A DNA stretch of 29,559 nucleotides, taken from positions 1-29,559 of the forward strand of contig DASPNP010000070.1 of NCBI GenBank assembly GCA_035626475.1, written 5' to 3'. Positions 14,294 through 22,325 of this stretch are shown in pieces (positions within the stretch are counted from its first letter, which is position 1; each line of letters opens with the position of its first letter). The DNA comes from DASPKT01 sp035626475. GTDB lineage: Bacteria; Pseudomonadota; Alphaproteobacteria; Azospirillales; Azospirillaceae. The position numbers and the translations under genes are program-made. The notes beneath the pieces were generated by a model that worked only from the letters and a program-made list of their open reading frames with translations, was not told the origin of the DNA and ran no database searches.

Positions 14294-15927
14294 GGCGTGC
14301 CTCCACCCTGCGCCGGTTCCTCGGCCGGCGGCTCGGCCGGGGCATCGGCGGGCAGGTCGCGCGCCTGGGCGCCGGCCGACAGCATGGTCACGGCCCGCTG
14401 CGCCAGCGCGCCGGCGGCGGTCTCGGCGGCGACGCGAGCGCGGGCGTCGGCCAGCCAGGGCGCGGCCACGGAAGCCGCCGGCCCCTGCAGCGCCTCCACC
14501 TCGGATACCGCCAGCTTCAGATTGCCGCCGTCCAGCGCGTTCTGGGCGCGGGCCAGCACGGCGTCGGCACCATCGCCGGCGACCTCGCCGGTGCTGCGGC
14601 GCACCGTCACCAGGGCGGAGAGCCGGCCCAGCGCCTGCTCGGCCCAGCCGGCGTCGGGGCGCTCGCGCTCGGCCCGCAGCATGTCGCCGGCCAGCTTCTC
14701 GAACCGCTCCTTCAGCGCCAGTTCCGGGACCAGCCCGGCGGCCGCGCGCGGCTCCAGGTCGCGCAACGCGTCGGCGAACTCCGGGTCGTCGGTGGCGAGC
14801 GCCCGTACGGCGTCCAGCTCGCGGGCGAAGGGCCGGCCGGACAGCAGGGCGGTGTGCAGCTGGCCGGTGGCGACCACCAGCGCCAGCCCCTCGGCCCCGC
14901 CGCTCTCCGCCAGCAGGTCGCCGACCGAGGCCTGCAGCTGCTCGACCCGGGTGGAGAGGCCCTGCAGATTCTGCGCGGTGACCAGCGCGGTGGCGCGCAC
15001 CTCCTGCAGCTGCTGCGCCAGCGCATCGGCCGCGCCCGTCTCCGGCGCCCGCGCGGCGATGCCCTCCACCAGCCGCTCCATGGCGGACAAGCGCTGGGTC
15101 AGGGCGGCGACATCGGGTCCGTCGGACGGCTCGCCCGTCGGTATCTCGGTGCGCGGCACCACGGTGACGGTCGGCGACGGGCCGGCGCGCAGGGCCGCCA
15201 CCTCGCGCGACAGCCGCTCGATCTCGGCGGTGACGCCCGGGTCGCCGGCGGGGCGGGCCGCCAGCTCGACCACCTGCCGGCGCAGCGCGTCGATCTCGTC
15301 CATGCGCGGGTCTGAGAGGCTGCCACCCGCCAGATCGCGGAAGGCCGGGATGATGCCGCCGGAGCGCTGCAACGCCAGCGCCCCCATGCCGGCGCCGCCC
15401 AGGGCCAGCAGCAGCGCCAGCGCCGCGATGCCCCGGCCGCCCCTGGCGGGCTTGACGGGGATTGCTGCGGCCGGCTTCGCGGGGGACGGGGCGGCGGGCT
15501 GCGGCCGGGGCGGTTCGGCGCGGGGGATCTCGGTACGCGGCGGATCGCGGCGGGGCTCTGGCGCCGGTTCGGGCTGGGCGGGGGCCGTCGGCGGCAGGGC
15601 GACGGCCGGCTCGACCTCCGGGATGGCGCCGATGACCGGCGTCTCGGCGACAGGCGTTTCCTCCGCCGGCTCGACCGCCGGGCCGCCGGATGCGGCGAGG
15701 TCCAGCTCGGCCCCGGTCAGGGGAATGCCGTGGGTCAGCGAAGCCGCCAGCAGTTCGGCGCGGCGCGAGGCGGGAATGTGGCCGCGCTTCTTCCAGCCCT
15801 GCACCGTGGTGACGGGCACGCCCAGCTTCGCCGCCATCGGGCGGATGCCGCCGAAGCGCTCGACGATCGTCTCCGCCATGCGGGCGGAGTCCGTGGTCGC
15901 CCCCTTGCCGTCCTCGGGCAGATCCAT
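14290..15927 (-). CDS. mitofilin (Mic60)-like inner-membrane protein with N-terminal HTH-like domain
   Basis: This 545-residue protein sits between hemD and the hemY-like gene, the usual site of alphaproteobacterial Mic60 homologues, which shape inner-membrane folds in some species. Residues about 17-62 look like a Cro-type helix-turn-helix (ERFGGIRPMAAKLG then VTTVQGWKKRGHIPASRR). A long proline/glutamate-rich linker follows (85-160), then one membrane helix (about 165-187), a coiled-coil-rich region (about 205-340) and an alpha-helical C-terminal part (about 360-520: GQLHTALLSGRPFARELDAVRAL ... AALQ-type helices), and a proline-rich tail. The start at 15927 has GGAGAG just upstream, 21 bases after the hemD stop. 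The mitofilin call rests on topology, coiled coil, C-terminal pattern and context. Confidence 0.8.
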   Translation of the reverse strand: MDLPEDGKGATTDSARMAETIVERFGGIRPMAAKLGVPVTTVQGWKKRGHIPASRRAELLAASLTHGIPLTGAELDLAASGGPAVEPAEETPVAETPVIGAIPEVEPAVALPPTAPAQPEPAPEPRRDPPRTEIPRAEPPRPQPAAPSPAKPAAAIPVKPARGGRGIAALALLLALGGAGMGALALQRSGGIIPAFRDLAGGSLSDPRMDEIDALRRQVVELAARPAGDPGVTAEIERLSREVAALRAGPSPTVTVVPRTEIPTGEPSDGPDVAALTQRLSAMERLVEGIAARAPETGAADALAQQLQEVRATALVTAQNLQGLSTRVEQLQASVGDLLAESGGAEGLALVVATGQLHTALLSGRPFARELDAVRALATDDPEFADALRDLEPRAAAGLVPELALKERFEKLAGDMLRAERERPDAGWAEQALGRLSALVTVRRSTGEVAGDGADAVLARAQNALDGGNLKLAVSEVEALQGPAASVAAPWLADARARVAAETAAGALAQRAVTMLSAGAQARDLPADAPAEPPAEEPAQGGGTP

Positions 15928-15948
15928 GCCAACTCTCCAGGTGACCGC

Positions 15949-16653
15949 TCAGCGCGGCAGGAGGTCCAGCAGGCTCTCCTGGTCGGGCCGGCGCGCGACG
16001 CGTACGCCCGCCCAGCCGGCGCCCGCCGCCTCGGCCACCCGGTCGCTGAGGCACAGGGCGGTGACGGCGGAGAGGCACCCTTCGGGGCGGATTAACCCTG
16101 TCAGTCTAGCGAACGTACGCGCCGTACGGGGAGAAAAAAGCAGGACGAAGGAGAGCCCGCCCATGTCCAGCGCGCGCGCCGTCTCCGGCATCAGCGCGTC
16201 AGCCGTCACCGCCTCGTACAGCACCTCCCGGCGCAGGGCGATGCCGTGCGGGGCGAGCGCGCCGGCGAGATCGCCCGCAATCTCGGCGCCGGCCGCGTGC
16301 AGCAGCGCGCCCCTGGCCGGATCGACGCGCCCGGCCAGCAGCGCCGCCAGCGCCCCCACGTCGCCGTCCGCATCGATCACATCCCAAAAGCCCACCGCCC
16401 GCGCTTCCGATGCGGTGCGCGCGCCCACCGCGTACAGCGGCGGCGTACGCTCGGCCGTGCGGGCGGCGAGCGCGCGTACGCCGTTGACGCTGGTGCAGAC
16501 CAGGGCCTGGACGCCCGACAGGTCGAGCGGCGGCCCGTCGAGCGGCCGGATCGCCAGCATCGGATCGACCAGCGGCACATGCCCCAGCGCCGCCACCCGC
16601 GCGGCGGTGGCGGAGGCCTCGGGCTCCGGCCGGGTGATCAGGACGGTGGGCAT
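15949..16653 (-). CDS. hemD: uroporphyrinogen-III synthase HemD
   Basis: This 234-residue protein closes hydroxymethylbilane into uroporphyrinogen III, the shared precursor of haem, cobalamin and chlorophyll. HemD is poorly conserved, but the N-terminus VLITRPEPEASATAARV, the central VQALVCTSVNGVRAL, the PLYAVGARTASEARAVGF segment, the LLHAAGAEIAGDLAGAL segment and the late VLLFSPRTARTFARL are diagnostic. The start at 16653 is preferred to the upstream ATG at 16692, which lies in a dispersed repeat. It follows hemC on the same strand, with 286 bp of repeats between, and precedes the mitofilin gene by 21 bases. Confidence 0.92.
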   Translation of the reverse strand: MPTVLITRPEPEASATAARVAALGHVPLVDPMLAIRPLDGPPLDLSGVQALVCTSVNGVRALAARTAERTPPLYAVGARTASEARAVGFWDVIDADGDVGALAALLAGRVDPARGALLHAAGAEIAGDLAGALAPHGIALRREVLYEAVTADALMPETARALDMGGLSFVLLFSPRTARTFARLTGLIRPEGCLSAVTALCLSDRVAEAAGAGWAGVRVARRPDQESLLDLLPR

Positions 16654-16686
16654 GGGGGATCGGCTCTCCCTCTCCGCTTTCTCAAC

Positions 16687-16709
16687 CGTCATCCCCGCGG
16701 AGGCGGGGA
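16687..16709. repeat. solo arm of dispersed repeat family A
   Basis: CGTCATCCCCGCGGAGGCGGGGA is identical to the left arm of the element at 6940-7081, without a matching right arm. It lies just upstream of hemD, next to a family B element. Confidence 0.75.
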
Positions 16710-16725
16710 GCGGCCGTGGCCTTCA

Positions 16726-16931
16726 TATCCCTCTCCCCTTGAGGGAGAGGGATGGGACCCATTGCGAGAGCAATGGGAGGGTGAGGGGTCGGCGGGCGCA
16801 GCCCGACGTTCTCACCCGCTGTCCCAAGATCACGCGTCGAGTAGGCCCGGCTGCGCCGGTCCACCCCTCATCCTCCCACCGCTTCGCGGCGGGTCCCATC
16901 CTTCTCCCGCAAGGGGAGAAGGATAAGGGTG
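16726..16931. repeat. composite palindromic repeat, family B
   Basis: A roughly 205-bp inverted structure lies in the hemC-hemD gap. The left side has a stem CCCTCTCCCC-TTG-AGGGAGAGGG, a stem CCATTGC-GAGA-GCAATGG, and GTGAGGGGTCGGCGGGCGCAGC. The right side mirrors it with GGCTGCGCCGG, CACCCCTCATCCTCCC, a stem around CCGC-TTCG-CGG, and ATCCTTCTCCC-GCAA-GGGGAGAAGGAT. The repeat at 29419 is the same family. It may cut hemC off from the downstream hem genes or form a processing site. No credible gene lies in 16654-16939. Confidence 0.85.
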
Positions 16932-16939
16932 CGGCCCCC

Positions 16940-17890
16940 TCAGATCGCGAAGGCCCCCGGCGGCGGGCCGAAGAAATCCGCGGGCAGGCGCGCCTTCAGG
17001 CGCTCGCCCAACGCTCGGCCGAAGGTCTCGGCGTCCCCGGCGTCGAACTCGCCCTCGTCGCGGAACCACTCGCTGCCGTCGTTGCGGATGACCAGCGCCG
17101 CCATGTGCAGCCGGCCCTCGCCGGTGAAGCGGGCCAGCGCGGCGATGGGGGTGCGGCAGGAGCCGTCCAGCGCCGCCAGCACGCCGCGCTCGGCCGTCAC
17201 CCGCGTGCGGGTCTCGGCGCAGTTCAGGGCGGCGAGGTAGCGGTTGGTGCGGGAATCGTCCGCCCGGCTCTCGATGCCGATGGCGCCCTGGGCCACGGCC
17301 GGCAGCATCACGTCCGTCTCGATCACGGCGGTCAGCCGGTCGGTCAGGCCCAGGCGGCGCAGGCCCGCCAGCGCCAGCAGCGTGGCGTCGACCTCGCCCG
17401 CCTCCAGCTTGCGCAGGCGGCTCTGGACGTTGCCGCGGAAGGGGATGACGGTCAGGTCCGGCCGGCGCATCAGCACCTGGGCCTGGCGCCGCAGCGAGGC
17501 GGTGCCGACGACCGACCCGGCCGGCAGCCCGTCCAGATCGGCGCCGGAGCGGCTGAAGAAGGCGTCGCGCGGATCCTCGCGCGGCAGGTAGCAGTCGATG
17601 ACCAGCCCGTCGGGCAGGGTCGTCGGCACGTCCTTCATGGAATGAACAGCCAGGTCGACCTCGCCGGCGGCCAGCGCCTCCTCGATCTCCTTGGTGAACA
17701 GGCCCTTGCCGCCCGCCGCCGCCAATGTGCGGTCCAGGATCCGGTCGCCCGTGGTCTTGTAGGTGATGATCTCGACCGCGCCGTCGGCGGCCAGCTCGGG
17801 AAACGCCGCGGCCAGACGGTCGCGGGTCTCATGGGCCTGCGCCAGCGCCAGGGGGCTGCCGCGCGTGCCGATCTTCAGCGATGCGCTCAT
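16940..17890 (-). CDS. hemC: porphobilinogen deaminase (hydroxymethylbilane synthase) HemC
   Basis: This 316-residue enzyme polymerises four porphobilinogens into hydroxymethylbilane. It shows IGTRGSPLALAQA at the N-terminus, GGKGLFTKEIEEAL (60-73), the catalytic aspartate D87 in AVHSMKDVPT, LRRQAQVL, FRGNVQSRLRKL (151-162), VAQGAIGIE, and C245 in DGSCRTPIA, which carries the dipyrromethane cofactor. Length is normal. The start at 17890 has AGGGAG a few bases upstream; the longer open frame is a shadow of tsaD. It is divergent from tsaD with a 79-bp gap, as is common in alphaproteobacteria, and is first in the tetrapyrrole block running down to cbiB. Confidence 0.97.
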   Translation of the reverse strand: MSASLKIGTRGSPLALAQAHETRDRLAAAFPELAADGAVEIITYKTTGDRILDRTLAAAGGKGLFTKEIEEALAAGEVDLAVHSMKDVPTTLPDGLVIDCYLPREDPRDAFFSRSGADLDGLPAGSVVGTASLRRQAQVLMRRPDLTVIPFRGNVQSRLRKLEAGEVDATLLALAGLRRLGLTDRLTAVIETDVMLPAVAQGAIGIESRADDSRTNRYLAALNCAETRTRVTAERGVLAALDGSCRTPIAALARFTGEGRLHMAALVIRNDGSEWFRDEGEFDAGDAETFGRALGERLKARLPADFFGPPPGAFAI

Positions 17891-17933
17891 GGCTCCCTGT
17901 CTATCCGCGAATGGCGGCAAGGGGAAGCGCGCC

Positions 17934-17962
17934 TTGAGGTTAGGCCCGGGAAACCTTAGCTT
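17934..17962 (+). promoter_or_regulatory. candidate tsaD promoter predicting a leaderless mRNA
   Basis: TTGAGG (17934-17939), a 17-base spacer and TAGCTT (17957-17962) leave only seven bases before the tsaD ATG at 17970, so transcription would start at or next to the start codon. No ribosome site precedes this ATG. The -10 match is modest. Confidence 0.35.
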
Positions 17963-17969
17963 CCCCGCC

Positions 17970-19025
17970 ATGATCGTACTGGGCATCGAGACGAGCTGCG
18001 ACGAGACCGCCGCCGCCATCGTCACCGGGGACCGCCAAATCCTCGCCAACGTCGTGCTGTCGCAGCTGGACGAGCACCGCCCCTATGGCGGCGTCGTGCC
18101 GGAGGTGGCGGCACGCGCCCATCTGCAGCATCTGGACGGGCTCGTGCGCCGGGCGCTGGACGACTCAGGCGTCGGGCTCGACCGCATCGACGCCATCGCC
18201 GCCACCGGCGGGCCGGGGCTGATCGGCGGCGTCATCGTCGGCGTCATGACGGCCAAGGCCATGGCGGCGGCGCGCGGCCTGCCCTTCCTGGCGGTGAACC
18301 ATCTGGAGGGGCACGCGCTGACCGCGCGCCTGACCGACGGGGTGGAGTTCCCCTACCTGCTGCTGCTGGTCTCCGGCGGCCATTGCCAGCTGCTGGCGGT
18401 GGAGGGGGTGGGCCGGTACCGCCGCCTCGGCACCACCATCGACGACGCGGTGGGCGAGGCCTTCGACAAGGCGGCCAAGCTGCTCGGCCTGGGCTATCCC
18501 GGCGGGCCGCTGATGGAGAAGGCGGCGGAGCGGGCGACCGACCCCGGTCGCTTCGACCTGCCGGCGCCGATGAAGGGCCGGCCGGGCTGCGACTTCAGCT
18601 TCTCCGGCCTGAAAACGGCCGTGCGGCGCCATGTGGAGACGCTGGGCACGCCGTCGGAGGCCGACGTCGCCGACCTGGCGGCATCCTTCCACCGGGCGGT
18701 GGCGTCCTCGCTGGAGGACCGGGTATCCCGGGCCATCAAGCTGTTCCGCGAGAGCCATCCGGAGGGGAAGTCGCTGGTGGTGGCCGGGGGCGTGGCGGCC
18801 AACAAGTACCTGCGCGCCCGGCTCTCGACCCTGGCGGCCAAGCGCGGCCTCGCCTTCGTCGCCCCACCGCTGGGGCTGTGCACCGACAACGCCGCCATGA
18901 TCGCCTGGGCCGGGCTGGAGCGGCTGCAGCTCGGCCTGACCGACGGTCTGGACTTCGCGCCGCGCCCGCGCTGGCCGCTGGACCCGACCGCCAACCCGGT
19001 GAAGTTCGCGGGGGCGAAGGCTTAG
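17970..19025 (+). CDS. tsaD: tRNA N6-threonylcarbamoyladenosine transferase subunit TsaD
   Basis: This 351-residue ASKHA-fold protein transfers the threonylcarbamoyl group to A37 of ANN-decoding tRNAs, with TsaB and TsaE elsewhere. It begins IVLGIETSCDETAAAIV, has the metal-binding H111 and H115 in NHLEGHALTA, VSGGH (134-138), the segment GTTIDDAVGEAFDKAAKLLGLGYPGGP, DFSFSGLKTAV, VAGGVAANKYLR, and CTDNAAMIAWAG near the end. Length is typical. The start agrees with the family N-terminus; upstream sequence is the shadow of hemC. It is divergent from hemC and may be read from a leaderless transcript. Confidence 0.97.
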   Translation: MIVLGIETSCDETAAAIVTGDRQILANVVLSQLDEHRPYGGVVPEVAARAHLQHLDGLVRRALDDSGVGLDRIDAIAATGGPGLIGGVIVGVMTAKAMAAARGLPFLAVNHLEGHALTARLTDGVEFPYLLLLVSGGHCQLLAVEGVGRYRRLGTTIDDAVGEAFDKAAKLLGLGYPGGPLMEKAAERATDPGRFDLPAPMKGRPGCDFSFSGLKTAVRRHVETLGTPSEADVADLAASFHRAVASSLEDRVSRAIKLFRESHPEGKSLVVAGGVAANKYLRARLSTLAAKRGLAFVAPPLGLCTDNAAMIAWAGLERLQLGLTDGLDFAPRPRWPLDPTANPVKFAGAKA

Positions 19026-19071
19026 CGGAATAAGGGTGGGGGAGGGTTTTGACGCCGTCCCACCCACCACC

Positions 19072-19230
19072 CGTCATCCCGGCGCAGGCCGGGACCCAGG
19101 GGTTTCAGCAATGCGACCTCAATGAAGCATGCCGCTTCTCCCCGCCGGCTCTCGAGCGGAGATGTGGGGAGCGCCGCATCTGCCGTATCCCGCTGCAACC
19201 CCTGGGCCCCGGCTTGCGCCGGGGTGACGG
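19072..19230. repeat. palindromic dispersed repeat, family A, complete copy
   Basis: The left arm CGTCATCCCGGCGCAGG runs to GGGACCCAGG (19072-19100); the right arm CCTGGGCCCCGGCTTGC runs to GGGGTGACGG (19201-19230). They pair with a few mismatches around a 100-bp centre. It fills most of the gap 19026-19271 between the convergent ends of tsaD and the DUF2336 gene; no other feature is seen there. Confidence 0.85.
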
Positions 19231-19271
19231 TTAAGATTGGGGCTGATGGCGGTTTGACCCCTGGCCTCAGC

Positions 19272-20534
19272 TCAGACCTTCACCCCGAAGAACTCCAGCT
19301 GCCATTTCAGCTCGGCCGGGGTCATGGGGTAGTCGGTGCCGTTCTTGGCGTTCAGCACCGAGGCGGGCGGGATCTGGGCCAGCTTCAGCTGCACCTGGCG
19401 GGCGAAGCGCATGGAGACGCCGGCCTTCCAGCAGAGTGCCGTGACGCCGCGCGCGCTCTGCCCGCCGACGATCTTCTCGACCGTGGGGAAGGGGATGCCG
19501 GACAGCAGCCCCAGCCCCACCAGCACGAAGCCGCGGTCGCCGGAGCCGAGCGCCGAGGAGAGGCTCTCCTCGTCCAGCTTGCCGTCCTTGTGCAGCTTGC
19601 GGGCGCGGTCGGCCGGGCGCTCCTTGGGCTGCTCCTCCACCAGCGCGTCGCCGCCGGCCCCGCCTGAACTGCGGGGGGCGGCCAGGCGCTGGCGCACGGC
19701 GCGGGCGACGGCCTCGCGCGTCTCGTAGGGCAGGTCGGTTCGGCTCTGCAGCACCTTCACCAGATTGTCGGCGACGAAGCCGGCGATGCGCTCGGCGGCC
19801 TTGGGCGGCAGGGCGGGGCGGCGCACCAGGGGCCCGTGCCAGGGCTCGAAGCGCGGCGCCAGCTCGACGATCCGGTCCAGCGTCTCCTCGCGGATCTGGG
19901 CGCTGGCGTTGGACAGCAGGCTCGCCACCGCTGCCTCGCTCTCGGTGCGCACGATGGCGTCGGAGACGGCGTGGCCAAGCCCGGCGCGCTCGGAGATGGC
20001 GACCAGCTTGTCGTCCAGCGGGCTGCCGGCGATGATCGCCAGCAGATCCTCGTCGGTCAGGACGGGGGAGTGGCGCAGCACCGGGCCGGCGACCGACATC
20101 TCCAGGTCGCGCGCCAGCTCCTGCATCACCTCGGCGGGCGCGTTCGGAACGTCCTTCAGGCTCTCCGCCAGGACCTGGCGCACCGCCACCGTCTGGTCGC
20201 GCGCCAGCGTCTCCAGGATGTCCAGCGTCATGCGCTCGAGCTGGCCGACCTTGTCGGCCGGCATGGTCGGCACCAGCGCCGCGATCTTCGCCGCCAGCCC
20301 GCCCCGCACACCCTCGTCCGGGTCGGTGGAGAGCACCAGGTCGGCCTGGCGCGGGGTGGCCGAATTGCGCGCGATCTCGCGCCGGACCTCGACGCTGCGG
20401 TCGGATGCCAGGAAATAGAGCAGCTCCGGCCGCGTCTCGGCGCGGGCGGCGACGCGGCGGCGGTCCTCGGCGTCGGTGCTGGCGGCCAGGCGCTTGGCGG
20501 TGTCGTAGTCCAGATCCTCGGTCGCGTCGCTCAT
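19272..20534 (-). CDS. DUF2336 HEAT-like repeat protein
   Basis: This 420-residue soluble protein resembles the alphaproteobacterial DUF2336 family. It is all-helical with HEAT-like repeats: ETRPELLYFLASDRSVEVRREIARN (33-57), STDPDEGVRGGLAAKIA, LARDQTVAVRQVLAESLKDVPNAP, LRHSPVLTDEDLLAIIAGSPLDDKLVAISER and SEAAVASLLSNASAQIREETLDRIVE. A charged linker (about 285-330) leads to a C-terminal domain (SGIPFPTVEKIVGGQSARGVTALCWKAGVSMRFA). The function of the family is unknown. Its ATG overlaps the stop of the GGDEF gene (ATGA, 20531-20534), so the two are made together; a role as partner or effector of the cyclic-di-GMP enzyme is inferred. Confidence 0.88.
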   Translation of the reverse strand: MSDATEDLDYDTAKRLAASTDAEDRRRVAARAETRPELLYFLASDRSVEVRREIARNSATPRQADLVLSTDPDEGVRGGLAAKIAALVPTMPADKVGQLERMTLDILETLARDQTVAVRQVLAESLKDVPNAPAEVMQELARDLEMSVAGPVLRHSPVLTDEDLLAIIAGSPLDDKLVAISERAGLGHAVSDAIVRTESEAAVASLLSNASAQIREETLDRIVELAPRFEPWHGPLVRRPALPPKAAERIAGFVADNLVKVLQSRTDLPYETREAVARAVRQRLAAPRSSGGAGGDALVEEQPKERPADRARKLHKDGKLDEESLSSALGSGDRGFVLVGLGLLSGIPFPTVEKIVGGQSARGVTALCWKAGVSMRFARQVQLKLAQIPPASVLNAKNGTDYPMTPAELKWQLEFFGVKV

Positions 20535-22243
20535 GCCGCCCCCTCATCCCGGCCAGCGGGCGGCGCCAGGAAGCGGTGGCCCTTGCCCAGGCGCTTGGCC
20601 GCGTACATCGCATGGTCGCCGCGATCAACCAGCCCCTGGCCGCGCTCCTCGGTCCCGCCGAGATGCACGGCGACGCCGATCGACACGCCCAGCGGCTTGT
20701 CGGGCGAGGCCGAGAGCGGGCGCAGGAACTCCGCCGCCTCGCGCAGCAGCCGGTCGGCCACGCCCAGCGCCTGGGTCTCGTCCACGCGCTCGATCCACAG
20801 CGAGAACTCGTCGCCGCCCAGCCGGCCCGCCAGGTCGGCGGGGCGGGCGATGCGCTGCAGCAGCTGGCCGACCGCGCGCAGCACGTCGTCGCCCGCCGTG
20901 TGGCCGCGCAGATCGTTCACGGCCTTGAAATTGTCCAGGTCGAAATAGAGCAGGGCCGAGTTGCCGCCGGTCTTGCGGCCCAGCCGCTGCTCCAGCAGAT
21001 CCATGAAGGTGCGGCGGTTGTAGAGGCCGGTCAGGCCGTCGCGCTCCGACAGGGTCTTCAGCCGCTCCTGGTAGCGGGCCTGGGCCACCGCGACGCCGAC
21101 ATGGTCGGCGATGGCGCGGACCATGGAGACGTCGTCCTCAGACCAGTCGCCGGCCCCCTCCGCCGCCTCGCGCCAGACCAGCACGGCGCCGTTGACCTCG
21201 TGCCGGAACAGCGTGCGCCCGGCCAGCAGCATCCAGCCGTCGGCGCGCTCCGACACCGGCGTCTCGGACCCGGCGGCGCGGGCCAGCAGGTCGCCGCGAA
21301 GGGCGGCCACGGCGTCCGGTGCCTGCTCCTGACCGGCGGCGACCGCGAAGCCGTCGCCGACCTGGGCGAAGAGGGTGGAGCCCAGCGCGCCGGTGGCGTT
21401 CACCGCCACGCCGGCGGCGATCTCCAGCGTCTTGGACGGGTCGACGTCGTCGCGGGTCGAGGAGACGATGAAGCCCAGATACTTCTCGCGCAGCCGCACC
21501 TGCGCCAGCTCCATGCCGCGCAGCCGGGCGTCGGTGATGTCGCGGCAGGAGCCCCGGGCGCCCAGCCACTCGCCGGCCGGCCCCACCAGCGGCAGGGCCG
21601 AGGAAACCAGGCAGGCCGGACGGCCGTCGGCGGCGCGCAGCCAGATCTCCGCCCGTTCCACCGCGCGCACCGCCTCGAAGGGCAGCGGCTCGCCATCGTC
21701 GAACTCGGGCAGCACCAGGTCGCGGGGCGCGCGGCCCACCAGGTCGTCCGCCATGTAGCCGATGGCGCCGTGCGGCGAGACGAAGACGAAGCGCCCGTCC
21801 GGCCCCGTCTCCCAGGCGAAGTCGTTGGAGACCTCCACCAGATCCTTGTAGCGCTGGCGCGACTCGGTCAGCGCCTGGCGCAGGCGCCGCTCCAGCGTGA
21901 CGTCGCGGCCCAGCAGCAGCACCTCGCCGCCGGGCAGGGTGGTGGCGGTCCATTCCACGACGGGGGCGTTGACCTCGGTCCCCAGCGGCACCGAGACGGT
22001 GGGGGAGGAGGCGGGGCCGCCGGCCGCCAGCCAGCGCGCCAGCATCCCGGTCCAGTCGCCGCCGCGCTCCAGCAGCGCCCGGGCGGCCGGGTTGGCGGCG
22101 GCCACGGCACCGTCGGCCGAGGCGCGCAGCGCCGGGCCGGGCCAGCCCGCCATCACCGCGGAGACACCGGGGGCGGCGGCTTCCGGCGGAACCGGAACGG
22201 GGGCGGAAGGCGCCGCCGGCGCGAGGGTGGGGAGGTCGCTCAT
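20531..22243 (-). CDS. diguanylate cyclase with PAS, PAS and GAF sensory domains
   Basis: This 570-residue soluble sensor would make cyclic di-GMP from two GTP. A proline/alanine-rich start is followed by a PAS-like domain (about 30-118), a second PAS (about 130-240, ending GARGSCRDITDARL), a GAF-like domain (about 255-390) and GGDEF (about 400-560: ERDGLTGLYNRRTFMDLLEQRL, FDLDNFKAVNDLRGHTAGDDVL). The active-site loop GGDEF is intact at 476-480. The product-inhibition site RPAD (467-470) lies five residues before it, so the enzyme should be active and feedback-inhibited. No membrane segment is seen. The start has AGGA just upstream. It is coupled to DUF2336 and divergent from the nucleotidase. 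Confidence 0.93.
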   Translation of the reverse strand: MSDLPTLAPAAPSAPVPVPPEAAAPGVSAVMAGWPGPALRASADGAVAAANPAARALLERGGDWTGMLARWLAAGGPASSPTVSVPLGTEVNAPVVEWTATTLPGGEVLLLGRDVTLERRLRQALTESRQRYKDLVEVSNDFAWETGPDGRFVFVSPHGAIGYMADDLVGRAPRDLVLPEFDDGEPLPFEAVRAVERAEIWLRAADGRPACLVSSALPLVGPAGEWLGARGSCRDITDARLRGMELAQVRLREKYLGFIVSSTRDDVDPSKTLEIAAGVAVNATGALGSTLFAQVGDGFAVAAGQEQAPDAVAALRGDLLARAAGSETPVSERADGWMLLAGRTLFRHEVNGAVLVWREAAEGAGDWSEDDVSMVRAIADHVGVAVAQARYQERLKTLSERDGLTGLYNRRTFMDLLEQRLGRKTGGNSALLYFDLDNFKAVNDLRGHTAGDDVLRAVGQLLQRIARPADLAGRLGGDEFSLWIERVDETQALGVADRLLREAAEFLRPLSASPDKPLGVSIGVAVHLGGTEERGQGLVDRGDHAMYAAKRLGKGHRFLAPPAGRDEGAA

Positions 22244-22289
22244 GAAGTCCTAAGAAGTAGCTCAATCGGCCGTGTCCCGGCAACCGCCC

Positions 22290-22318
22290 TTGCCTGGACA
22301 TGACCTTAGGGCCATTGT
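22290..22318 (+). promoter_or_regulatory. candidate nucleotidase promoter predicting a leaderless mRNA
   Basis: TTGCCT (22290-22295), a 17-base spacer and CATTGT (22313-22318) end seven bases before the ATG at 22326, giving a start of transcription at the start codon. The same -10 hexamer in a matching CCATTGTCCC context occurs in the dapD promoter. Confidence 0.35.
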
Positions 22319-22325
22319 CCCGGCC

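Noticed and set aside
16726..16931. CRISPR array
   Set aside because: The repeated stems are a single inverted composite element, not direct repeats with regular unique spacers.
12659..17959. A 1766-codon open frame on the plus strand across the hem block
   Set aside because: It lies antisense to hemC, hemD, the mitofilin, hemY-like and cbiB genes, all of which have clear family motifs. Long antisense frames are expected in very GC-rich DNA; its translation is low-complexity and arginine/alanine/serine-rich.
19026..19071. Terminator GGGTGGG/CCCACCC after tsaD
   Set aside because: The stem is 7 bp with an 18-base loop and no T-run after it.
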